From: Pseudoflavonifractor sp050943825
GTDB lineage: Bacteria > Bacillota > Clostridia > Oscillospirales > Oscillospiraceae
Direction: 5' to 3'
Length of the DNA stretch: 64,000 bases
Assembly (NCBI RefSeq): GCF_050943825.1
Contig: NZ_JBMNPX010000006.1
Coordinates: 1-64,000, forward strand
A program made the position numbers and the translations under genes. Below, piece by piece: positions 24,007-31,298 of this stretch. The notes beneath the pieces were generated by a model. That model was not told where the DNA came from. It searched no databases and was given only the letters and a program-made list of their open reading frames with translations. Each line of letters opens with the position of its first letter. The stretch's first letter is position 1.

Positions 24007-25611
24007 ATGTCGAAATACGAATCCGAAATTTCCCGCCGCCGCACATTCGCCATCATCTCCCACCCCGACGCCGGTAAGACCACCCTGACCGAGAAGTTCC
24101 TCCTGTACGGAGGCGCCATCGCCCAGGCCGGCGTGGTCAAGGGCAAGAAGAACAGCCGCGCCGCCACCTCCGACTGGATGGAGATCGAGAAGCAGCGCGG
24201 TATTTCCGTCACCTCCTCGGTGATGCAGTTCCAGTATGAGGGCTTCTGCATCAACATTCTGGACACCCCCGGCCACCAGGATTTCTCCGAGGACACCTAC
24301 CGCACCCTCATGGCCGCCGACTCCGCCGTGATGGTCATCGACGCCGCCAAGGGCGTGGAGGCCCAGACCCGGAAGCTGTTCAAGGTGTGCGCCATGCGGG
24401 ACATCCCCATCTTCACCTTTATCAACAAGATGGACCGTGAGGCCCGGGACTCCTTCGAGCTGCTGGAAGAGCTGGAGAAGGAGCTGGGCATTGAGACCTA
24501 CCCCGTCAACTGGCCCATCGGCTGCGGCAAGGACTTCAAGGGCGTGTATGACCGGGACAGCAAAAAGATTATCCACTTCACCTCCAACGGCGGCGCCAAG
24601 GCTGCCACTGCCACCGAGGTGGAGCTGGGCGACCCCAACCTGGACGACCTCATCACCCCCCGGCTCCATCAGCAGCTCACCGACGAAATCGAGCTGCTGG
24701 ACGGCGCCGCCGCCGAGTTTGACCTGGACCGGGTGCGCCACGGCAAGCTGTCCCCCGTGTTCTTCGGCTCTGCCCTGACCAACTTCGGCGTGGAGCCCTT
24801 CCTGGAGCACTTCCTCCGCATGACCACCGCGCCCCTGCCCCGCACCGCTGGGGACACCCTCATCGACTCCCTGGACGACAATTTCTCCGCCTTTGTATTC
24901 AAGATCCAGGCCAACATGAACAAGGCCCACCGGGACCGGATCGCCTTCATGCGCATCGTGTCCGGCAAGTTCGAGGCGGACAAGGAGGTCTACCACGTCC
25001 AGGGCGGCAAGAAGATCCGTCTCTCCCGGCCTCAGCAGCTGATGGCCGCCGAGCGCGAGATCATCGAGGAGGCCTACGCCGGCGATATCATCGGCGTGTT
25101 CGATCCGGGCATCTTCTCCATCGGCGACACCCTGTGCGCCCCGGGGAAGAAGTTCAAGTTTGACCCCATCCCCACCTTCGCCCCCGAGCACTTCCGCCGG
25201 GTGCGCAGCCTGGACACCATGAAGCGCAAGCAGTTCCTCAAGGGCATGGAACAGATCGCCCAGGAGGGCGCCATCCAGATCTTCAAGACCCCCTACTCCG
25301 GCATGGAGGAGGTCATTGTGGGTGTGGTGGGTACCCTTCAGTTCGACGTGCTGGAGTACCGGCTGAAGAACGAGTACAACGTGGACCTCTACATGGAGGG
25401 CCTGCCCTACGAGTACCTCCGCTGGATCGAGACCGAGGACGGCGAGCCGGTGAAGGAGGAGGACCTGATTCTGGGCGACGGCGTGAAGCTGGTGGAGGAC
25501 TACAAGGGCAATCAGTTGCTGCTCTTCGCCACCCAGTGGGCCATCAACTGGACCGACGAGCGGAACAAGCAGCTCACCCTGCTGGAGTTCGGCGGCGGCT
25601 GGCAGAAATAA
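24007..25611 (+). CDS. prfC: Peptide chain release factor 3
   Basis: The 534-residue translational GTPase has G1 SHPDAGKTT, G2 region KQRGISVTSS, G3 DTPGHQDFSED and G4 NKMDR, followed by domains II and III ending in LLFATQWAINWTDERN, all diagnostic of RF3 rather than EF-G. RF3 removes RF1/RF2 from the ribosome after termination and takes part in post-peptidyl-transfer quality control. The ATG at 24007 (MSKYESEISRRRTFA) follows AAAGAGG; an upstream in-frame start would add residues without homology. A terminator follows. Confidence 0.97.
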   Translation: MSKYESEISRRRTFAIISHPDAGKTTLTEKFLLYGGAIAQAGVVKGKKNSRAATSDWMEIEKQRGISVTSSVMQFQYEGFCINILDTPGHQDFSEDTYRTLMAADSAVMVIDAAKGVEAQTRKLFKVCAMRDIPIFTFINKMDREARDSFELLEELEKELGIETYPVNWPIGCGKDFKGVYDRDSKKIIHFTSNGGAKAATATEVELGDPNLDDLITPRLHQQLTDEIELLDGAAAEFDLDRVRHGKLSPVFFGSALTNFGVEPFLEHFLRMTTAPLPRTAGDTLIDSLDDNFSAFVFKIQANMNKAHRDRIAFMRIVSGKFEADKEVYHVQGGKKIRLSRPQQLMAAEREIIEEAYAGDIIGVFDPGIFSIGDTLCAPGKKFKFDPIPTFAPEHFRRVRSLDTMKRKQFLKGMEQIAQEGAIQIFKTPYSGMEEVIVGVVGTLQFDVLEYRLKNEYNVDLYMEGLPYEYLRWIETEDGEPVKEEDLILGDGVKLVEDYKGNQLLLFATQWAINWTDERNKQLTLLEFGGGWQK

Positions 25612-25626
25612 ATACCTTTTCAGTCT

Positions 25627-25668
25627 CTGAGCGGCGGCTTCTTTTGGAGCTGCCGCTCCGTCTTTTTA
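25627..25668 (+). terminator. Terminator after prfC
   Basis: GAGCGGCGGCT (25629-25639) pairs with AGCTGCCGCTC (25648-25658) and is followed by CGTCTTTTTATT. Confidence 0.8.
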
Positions 25669-25676
25669 TTCCCTTC

Positions 25677-25705
25677 TTGCCATCCCTCCCCCACTCTGCT
25701 ATGAT
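25677..25705 (+). promoter_or_regulatory. Promoter of the KAP NTPase gene
   Basis: TTGCCA (25677-25682), 17 bp, TATGAT (25700-25705), placed between the prfC terminator and the KAP start at 25757. Confidence 0.6.
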
Positions 25706-25756
25706 GGAAAATAGCAGCGAATACCGTCTATTTTTGTAAGTTCGGGAGGAAGGGAC

Positions 25757-27556
25757 ATGGCAGGCTTTACAGACAAGCCCCTCAACGGGCGCAGTGAAGA
25801 TATCTTTGACGTGGAGAAATATATCAAGGGCCTGAGCAGCTTTATTCTGGAGTGCGACACACCCATGACCGTAGCAGTCCAGGGCGACTGGGGCAGCGGC
25901 AAGACCAGCTTCATGATGCTCATCCGGGAGGAGCTGGAGGACAAGGTGCTCCCTGTCTGGTTCAACACCTGGCAGTTTTCCCAGTTCAATCTTGGGGACC
26001 GGCTGCCCCTGCTGCTGGTGTCCCGGCTGACGGCCTCTCTGGGCCTCAAGGGCGTCCAGGCCGACTCCATCAAAAGCTCCCTGCGCACCCTTGGAGGCGT
26101 GCTGTTCCGTGTAGGCCTGTCGGCGGCCAGCACAATGACTGGCCTGGACGTGGCGGGCGCGGCTGAGTCTGCCATGAGCTCCGGCGAGGAGGACGTGACC
26201 GAGGCTATCTCCACCCTGAAGACCCGGTTCCAGGACTGCGTGAAGCAGGCCCTGAAGGAGCAGAAGAAGGACCGGGTGGTCATCTTCGTGGACGACCTGG
26301 ACCGTCTGGAGCCCGCTCGGGCGGTAGAGCTTCTGGAGGTACTCAAGCTCTTCCTGGACTGCGACAGGTGCGTGTTCCTCCTGGCCATCGACTACTCGGT
26401 GGTCTCCCAGGGCATCCGGCAGAAGTACGGCGAGAGTCTGGACCGTGACAAGGGCCGCAGCTTTTTCGACAAGATCATTCAGGTGCCCTTCAAGATGCCC
26501 GTTGCCCACTACGATATTGAGAAATTCGTCCGGGCCGCCATGGAGCAGATGCACCTGCCGGTAGCTGACGCCGCCCCCTACGTGTCCCTCATCCGCACCT
26601 CCATCGGCTACAACCCCCGGGGCATCAAACGGCTGCTCAACGCCTTTCTCCTGCTCCAGCGCATTCACAGCGGTGAGCGGCTTGACCAGGACCACGAGAA
26701 GCGGCTGCTCTTCGCCGTGCTCTGCCTCCAGCTGTCCTATGAGGAGGTCTACAACTTTGTAGTCCGCAGCATCAGCCAGCTGACACCCGCGTTTTTCAAC
26801 CAGCTGGCCCAGCCGGAGCGGTACGCAGCCCTACTCTCTGACGATGAGCTGGACGAGGATATGGAGGAGACCACCCCCCTGCTCCAGGAGCTCTTCGAGC
26901 AGTGGGGACTGGACGGCTCCGCCGACGTGAACCGAATCACCGACTTTATGGAGAGCTTCCGGGCCGCTGTGGCCACCGGCGACGGCGCCCTCACTCAGGA
27001 GGACCTGAAGCTGCTGGAGAACATCCTCAACTTCTCCGCCACCACCACCGCTGAGGTGGAGGCCGCTCCCAGCCGTCTCATCTCCGCCAACGGCGGCACG
27101 GGCAGAGGTGTACGCTACCAGAACCGGCTGGACGATGTAGCCGCCTACCACAAGGTGGATGAACCCATTGTGTTTGATGCGGTGAAGAAGCTGCCCGGCT
27201 GGAACAACTCCAAGCTGGAGGCCTTCCGTCTCTTCGGCCATGAGGCGGCCGTCTCCAAGTACAGCGCTATGCTCACCCAGGTGCTGGACATTCTCTACGA
27301 GCGGAACCCGGAGCAGTTCCGCGCCGTCCAGAATGCCCCCGCCATCTACGACCTATCTTCCCTGTTCGACTGCAAGCGGGACTCCTCCAAGACTGCCTGG
27401 GTACCCAAGGCCGGTGTGAATGTGGAGGTCAACAGCTCCAGCCACGCCAAAGTCGTTGACCTGCGGAAGATGATGACCGCTATGGGCTACGCCCCCGGCG
27501 AGCTGGAGCTGAAGGTCCGGCTGGCCCACCGGGTGGAGCAGCCGGTTTCCGGTTAA
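25757..27556 (+). CDS. KAP family P-loop NTPase
   Basis: The 599-residue protein carries the KAP pattern: Walker A GDWGSGKTS (about 43-51), FNTWQFSQF soon after, a KAP insertion without convincing membrane segments, and Walker B VVIFVDDLDRLEP (about 174-186) with GYNPRGIKRLLN later. KAP NTPases include PifA and many predicted phage-defence or membrane-associated proteins. The C-terminal 170 residues, ending NVEVNSSSHAKVVDLRKMM in part and GELELKVRLAHR, form a separate domain I cannot name. The gene is isolated by its own promoter and terminators on both sides. GGAGGAAGG precedes the ATG. A defence role is an inference; no nuclease partner is adjacent. Confidence 0.85.
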   Translation: MAGFTDKPLNGRSEDIFDVEKYIKGLSSFILECDTPMTVAVQGDWGSGKTSFMMLIREELEDKVLPVWFNTWQFSQFNLGDRLPLLLVSRLTASLGLKGVQADSIKSSLRTLGGVLFRVGLSAASTMTGLDVAGAAESAMSSGEEDVTEAISTLKTRFQDCVKQALKEQKKDRVVIFVDDLDRLEPARAVELLEVLKLFLDCDRCVFLLAIDYSVVSQGIRQKYGESLDRDKGRSFFDKIIQVPFKMPVAHYDIEKFVRAAMEQMHLPVADAAPYVSLIRTSIGYNPRGIKRLLNAFLLLQRIHSGERLDQDHEKRLLFAVLCLQLSYEEVYNFVVRSISQLTPAFFNQLAQPERYAALLSDDELDEDMEETTPLLQELFEQWGLDGSADVNRITDFMESFRAAVATGDGALTQEDLKLLENILNFSATTTAEVEAAPSRLISANGGTGRGVRYQNRLDDVAAYHKVDEPIVFDAVKKLPGWNNSKLEAFRLFGHEAAVSKYSAMLTQVLDILYERNPEQFRAVQNAPAIYDLSSLFDCKRDSSKTAWVPKAGVNVEVNSSSHAKVVDLRKMMTAMGYAPGELELKVRLAHRVEQPVSG

Positions 27557-27562
27557 ATACGC

Positions 27563-27597
27563 AAAAAGTGCTGTCCCGATACGGGACAGCACTTTTT
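27563..27597. terminator. Bidirectional terminator
   Basis: AAAAAGTGCTGTCCCG and CGGGACAGCACTTTTT form a 16-bp perfect stem with a 3-base loop; U-tracts exist in both directions, serving the KAP gene and the minus-strand ECF gene. Confidence 0.93.
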
Positions 27598-27607
27598 CTT
27601 TTCCGAA

Positions 27608-28189
27608 TTATCCCCGGGCAGTGCCCACGCTGTGCCGGGCCTTCATCACGGCGGCGGCCAGAGCCGGAGCGCACACAATGGCGACAACGGCGTTGAAGGT
27701 GGTGGCGGGCAGCTTGGGCACCAGGGCCGCCAGGGCGGGGCCCACCTGAAGGCCGCCCAGCAGCAGGCCGTCCCAGGCAAAGCCCTTGAACAGGTACAGC
27801 GCCGCGTACACCACCGCACCGGTCACCGTGCCCGCCAGGTTCCAACCGTACTTCTCCCCGCGGCGGTGGCCGCTCCAGGCGATAAGGCCCACCGCCAGAC
27901 CGTAGGCCCCCTTGGTGAGGAAGGTAATCCAGCACTCGGAGATGTACAGCGGGTTGGTCATATCATAGATGGCAGAGCCGATTCCCGCCGCCAGGCCGCC
28001 TCCCACCGGGCCCAGGAAAATGCCCGACAGGGCGCACATGATATTGCCCAGGTGGAAGGACGTGGTGCCCACGTTCACGGGCAGGGTGATCCGCAGGGCG
28101 GAGCCCACCGCCACCAGTGCGGCCATCAGGCCTGCCATAATGGCAAACATCAGCTTTTCGTCCCTTGTGTTTCTGGAATTGAGAATCAT
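27608..28189 (-). CDS. ECF transporter S component, possibly vitamin B6-type
   Basis: The 193-residue protein has six hydrophobic segments and the ECF S-component signature FHLGNIMCALSGIFLGPVGG followed by GIGSAIYDMTNP. S components bind a vitamin and dock on a shared EcfT/EcfAA' energising module, which is not in this window. The gene is divergent from a PdxR-like regulator with a shared 117-bp control region containing a dyad over its -35 site, so pyridoxine/pyridoxal uptake (PdxU-like) is the best guess; other vitamins cannot be excluded. The ATG at 28189 follows AGGAGGG; the longer upstream frame runs through the promoter. Confidence 0.85.
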   Translation of the reverse strand: MILNSRNTRDEKLMFAIMAGLMAALVAVGSALRITLPVNVGTTSFHLGNIMCALSGIFLGPVGGGLAAGIGSAIYDMTNPLYISECWITFLTKGAYGLAVGLIAWSGHRRGEKYGWNLAGTVTGAVVYAALYLFKGFAWDGLLLGGLQVGPALAALVPKLPATTFNAVVAIVCAPALAAAVMKARHSVGTARG

Positions 28190-28231
28190 AACGCTTCCCT
28201 CCTGAGATTGACTTCTGTTCTCTTGTGCTGT

Positions 28232-28268
28232 ATTATACACGCAACTGGTATCTTTAAAATATCCAGTT
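28232..28268. promoter_or_regulatory. Divergent control region with AACTGG/CCAGTT dyad
   Basis: AACTGG (28243-28248) and CCAGTT (28263-28268) form an imperfect dyad with AT-rich centre. On the minus strand TATAAT (28237-28232) has no good -35; the dyad covers that position, fitting activation or repression by the divergent MocR protein. Confidence 0.55.
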
Positions 28269-28305
28269 TTATTATTTTTTATCAGGTCAGTTTGGAGGCG
28301 ATGGT

Positions 28306-29697
28306 ATGTCCACATTCTTCTTCGTGCCGGAGGAGGGCGCGCTCCCCCTCTACGAGCAGATCTACCGCCGCATGGTGGAGGAGATCCGCACCGGTCGCCT
28401 GGCCGCCGGAGAGCGGGCCCCCTCCAAGCGGCAGCTGTGCGCCCAGTTGGGGGTGAGCCTGTCCACGGTGGAGACCGCCTACGGCATGCTGGTGGCCGAG
28501 GGATACCTGCAATCCCAGCCCCGGAGCGGGTACCGGGTGTGCTCTCTGCTGCCTCTGGACGCCCCGGCGGCCTCTGTCACTCAGTCTTCTACCCCTGCGC
28601 CCCCTCCGGCGGCGCCCGCCCTCAGCGACGTGTTTTCCACCGCTGCCGTTGACACCCACATCTTTCCCTCCTCGGTTTGGGCCAGCCTGACCCGTGAGGC
28701 CCTGAAGGACCCGGAGCTGCTCCAGCGAGGAGACCCCCAGGGAGATTTGCCCCTGCGAGAGGCCCTGTGCGACTTTCTCCAGTCCTGCCGGGGCGTGCGG
28801 TGCCGCAGCGAACAGGTTGTGGTGGGCGCGGGCATGGAATACCTGCTCAGCGTGCTCTTCCAGCTCTTTGACCCGGCTGTCGCCGTGGCCCTGGAGGACC
28901 CGGGGTATAACGCTGCCTACCGCACCCTGGAGAATCTGGGCCGCTCCGCCGTCCCCGTTCCGGTGGACAGGCAGGGCATGGTGCCCGATGCACTGGCGGA
29001 GTCCGGAGCAGGGGTGGCCTACGTGACCCCTTCCCACCAGTTCCCCACCGGCGCAGCCATGCCCGCCGGACGGCGGACCGAGCTGCTCCGCTGGGCCTAC
29101 GCCGCCCCCCATCGCTATCTCATTGAGGACGACTACGACAGCGAATTCCGCTACGCCTCCCGGCCCATCCCCGCCATGCAGGGCATGGATACCGGCGGCC
29201 GGGTGGTGTACACCGGCACCTTCAGCCGCACTCTGGCCCCCTCCATCCGCGCCGCCTACCTCATCCTGCCCGAGGCACTGCTGGACGTGTACAAGGCCCG
29301 TTTTGCCCACGGCGCGTCCACAGTGTCCCGGTTTGAGCAGCAGGTGCTCTGCCGCTTCCTGTCCTCCGGGCAGTACGGGCGGCATCTGCGCCGGGCAGGC
29401 AGCCTGTACCGTGCCCGGTGCGCCGCCCTCACCGCCGCACTGAAGGAGGCCTTCCCCCAGGGCAGGGTGTCGGGTGCGGGCGCGGGGCTCCACCTGCTAC
29501 TCACCCTGCCGGGCCGGGATGAGAACGACCTGGCCGCCCGGGCGGCGGCGGCGGGCTACCGGGTGCGCACCTTGGGGGAGTACTGCCGGGGCACCTCCCC
29601 CCTGCCCGGCTCCCTGGTGCTGGGCTTTGCCGGACTGGACGTGGCCGACGCTCCAAAGGCTGCGGCTGAACTGGCCCGTGCCTTCGGCGGCATGTGA
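28306..29697 (+). CDS. MocR/PdxR-like transcriptional regulator (GntR HTH + aminotransferase fold)
   Basis: The 463-residue protein has a GntR winged helix (about 12-80; LYEQIYRRMVEEIRTGRLA, PSKRQLCAQLGVS) fused to a fold-type I aminotransferase domain (about 110-460; DPQGDLPLREAL, PSHQFPTGAAMP, LIEDDYDSEFRY). PdxR members sense pyridoxal phosphate and control its synthesis or uptake. The segment that normally reads SFSK/TFSK with the Schiff-base lysine is TFSRTLAPSIR here: codon CGC at 29227-29229 gives Arg308. The classical internal aldimine therefore cannot form at this position. It is divergent from an ECF S component, its likely target. The upstream ribosome site is TTTGGAGGCG. Confidence 0.9.
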   Translation: MSTFFFVPEEGALPLYEQIYRRMVEEIRTGRLAAGERAPSKRQLCAQLGVSLSTVETAYGMLVAEGYLQSQPRSGYRVCSLLPLDAPAASVTQSSTPAPPPAAPALSDVFSTAAVDTHIFPSSVWASLTREALKDPELLQRGDPQGDLPLREALCDFLQSCRGVRCRSEQVVVGAGMEYLLSVLFQLFDPAVAVALEDPGYNAAYRTLENLGRSAVPVPVDRQGMVPDALAESGAGVAYVTPSHQFPTGAAMPAGRRTELLRWAYAAPHRYLIEDDYDSEFRYASRPIPAMQGMDTGGRVVYTGTFSRTLAPSIRAAYLILPEALLDVYKARFAHGASTVSRFEQQVLCRFLSSGQYGRHLRRAGSLYRARCAALTAALKEAFPQGRVSGAGAGLHLLLTLPGRDENDLAARAAAAGYRVRTLGEYCRGTSPLPGSLVLGFAGLDVADAPKAAAELARAFGGM

Positions 29698-29769
29698 CAT
29701 TTCCGCTCGACTGCGCATAGGATACTGCGGAGGCGGGCGGAGCCTGCCGGATGAGAGGAGGTCGGGTCG

Positions 29770-30183
29770 ATGGAAGAGACGGACAGAGCGAAGCTGGAGC
29801 GGCAGCGCTCAGACGCCGACGGGGCGGTGGTCTTTCTGCTGGTGCTGCTCTGTTCCCTGCTGTTCTCCCTCAGCGCCTCCCTCACCCAGCGGTGCCAGCT
29901 CCGCCTGGCCCTGGCGGGCAGGACGGAGGAGGCGGCGGCTGTGCCGTCGGTGCTGCCGGTGCGGCGGTGGGCCAGTGTGCTGGCCGTGGGTTCTCTGGGC
30001 TTTTTCCTGTGTCTGGCCATTCAGGCATGGCGGGACCTGACCCCGGAGACCAGCTGCGCCGGGCGGCAGTCGGCCGGGCGCAACCTGTGGGCCTCCATTC
30101 TGGTGCTGGCCGCCGCGGTGGTACGGCTGGACGACCTGGATTCCTCCGCCGCTCCGTCCGCCTCCCACACCCTTGCAGGCTGA
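29770..30183 (+). CDS. Hypothetical membrane protein
   Basis: The 137-residue protein has two clear hydrophobic segments (about 18-38 and 66-86) and a weaker third (about 106-120) with a Ser/Ala-rich C-terminus. I recognise no family. GAGGAGGTC precedes the ATG. It lies just upstream of the cwlJ-gerQ pair on the same strand (25 bp from cwlJ) and could be co-transcribed with it, which would make a spore role possible; this is only positional inference. Confidence 0.7.
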   Translation: MEETDRAKLERQRSDADGAVVFLLVLLCSLLFSLSASLTQRCQLRLALAGRTEEAAAVPSVLPVRRWASVLAVGSLGFFLCLAIQAWRDLTPETSCAGRQSAGRNLWASILVLAAAVVRLDDLDSSAAPSASHTLAG

Positions 30184-30208
30184 CCGGCCCTGTCAGGAGG
30201 AACATTCA

Positions 30209-30643
30209 ATGGCATATTCAGACCTGGAGCTGCTGGCCCGCATTGTGAAATGCGAGGCGGGCGGCGAAGGACTCAACGGCATGCGGGCGGTGGCCTCGGT
30301 GGTGATGAACCGGGTCAACATTACATACGGCGAGTACGGGCGGCTGCACACCGTCCGGGAGGTGGTCTTTCAGCCCCGGCAGTTCGTCTGCGCCATGGAG
30401 ACCGTGGGCGGCGAGTACAACGCCCAGAACCTCTACAACATGTCCCTGGAGCAGGTCCACTGGGACGTGGCGGAGTGGGCCATGGCCGGCAACCGCCTGA
30501 CCAACCTGGGCTTTGCCCTGTGGTTTTTCAACCCGTACAGCCCCGAGTGCCGTCCCTTCTTCCCCTCCCAGGTGGGAGAATTTGCGATCCGCATTGGCGA
30601 CCACTGCTTCTACAACCCCACCGACGCCTACGCGGACACCTAA
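30209..30643 (+). CDS. cwlJ: Spore cortex-lytic hydrolase CwlJ
   Basis: The 144-residue protein is a single SleB/CwlJ (Hydrolase_2) domain without a peptidoglycan-binding domain or signal peptide, the size and layout of Bacillus CwlJ (142 aa). It shows the family Glu in KCEAGGEG, VVMNRV, VVFQPRQF, FALWFFNPYSPEC and HCFYNPTDAY at the end. CwlJ degrades spore cortex during germination and is assembled in the spore coat, where it depends on GerQ. The next gene, 17 bp downstream, looks like gerQ, as in Bacillus. The ATG at 30209 follows AGGAGGAAC. Expression in the mother cell late in sporulation is expected from the family. Confidence 0.9.
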   Translation: MAYSDLELLARIVKCEAGGEGLNGMRAVASVVMNRVNITYGEYGRLHTVREVVFQPRQFVCAMETVGGEYNAQNLYNMSLEQVHWDVAEWAMAGNRLTNLGFALWFFNPYSPECRPFFPSQVGEFAIRIGDHCFYNPTDAYADT

Positions 30644-30660
30644 ATCTGGAGGTCTATCCT

Positions 30661-31203
30661 ATGGCACAGTATTATCCCGGCGCCGCCGGAGGCGGGGCCA
30701 TGAACAATACCGACAACAGCGGCTCTCTTGTGGTGCCGCCGGAGGAGAATTTCGACACCCCCGCCATGCAGGGCTCGCTCCAGCAGTTCCTGGCAGACAA
30801 TCTGGGTGAGTATGTGGTGGTGGAATTTCTCATCGGCACCAACGCCATCACCCGGAAGCAGGGTGTGCTCTACGCCGTGGGCCGCAGTGTACTCACCCTG
30901 TATGAGGAGACCAGCCAGACCTTTGTGGTCTGTGACATGTTCTCGGTGAAATTTGTCACCTTCTACCTTCCCGGCCAGCGGCCCTACCGTGTGCCGGCCA
31001 CCAGCTTCGCGCCCGGCAGCATGTACACCCCCAGCCCGACTCCCATGCCCGGTACACAGGTCCCCGGAATGCCTGCCATGCCTGGTATGGGCTGGACCGC
31101 CCAGGCCGACCCCACCATCATGACCAACAGTGGGACTGCCATGGGCAGCGCCGCCTGTCCCGGCGGTTTCTGCGGCGGGTATGGCGTACCCATGTCAGGC
31201 TGA
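30661..31203 (+). CDS. gerQ: GerQ-like spore coat protein
   Basis: The 180-residue protein has a low-complexity Gly/Asn N-terminus, a core of about 70 residues (MQGSLQQFLADNLGEYVVVE, YAVGRSVLTLYEE, CDMFSVKFVTFYLPGQRPY) and a Pro/Met/Gly-rich C-terminal tail with two Cys. The core layout matches GerQ, whose family reads as ESYIENILRLNKGK, then a beta region, ending LDYVTF. GerQ is a coat protein cross-linked in spores and needed to place CwlJ. Position right after cwlJ supports the call; sequence identity is modest, and the tail is unlike Bacillus GerQ. CTGGAGG lies 9 bp before the ATG. Confidence 0.78.
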   Translation: MAQYYPGAAGGGAMNNTDNSGSLVVPPEENFDTPAMQGSLQQFLADNLGEYVVVEFLIGTNAITRKQGVLYAVGRSVLTLYEETSQTFVVCDMFSVKFVTFYLPGQRPYRVPATSFAPGSMYTPSPTPMPGTQVPGMPAMPGMGWTAQADPTIMTNSGTAMGSAACPGGFCGGYGVPMSG

Positions 31204-31226
31204 GGCGATTTCTCTCGCCCTTTAGC

Positions 31227-31267
31227 ACAAAAATGCCGCACACCTCTCGGTGCGCGGCATTTTTTCT
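31227..31267. terminator. Bidirectional terminator between gerQ and the LPXTG gene
   Basis: AAAAATGCCGC with inner CACC pairs with GGTG and GCGGCATTTTTT; T-tracts are present in both directions. Confidence 0.88.
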
Positions 31268-31298
31268 GCTGTGTTTTCTGTAGATATACGGTCTCTGC

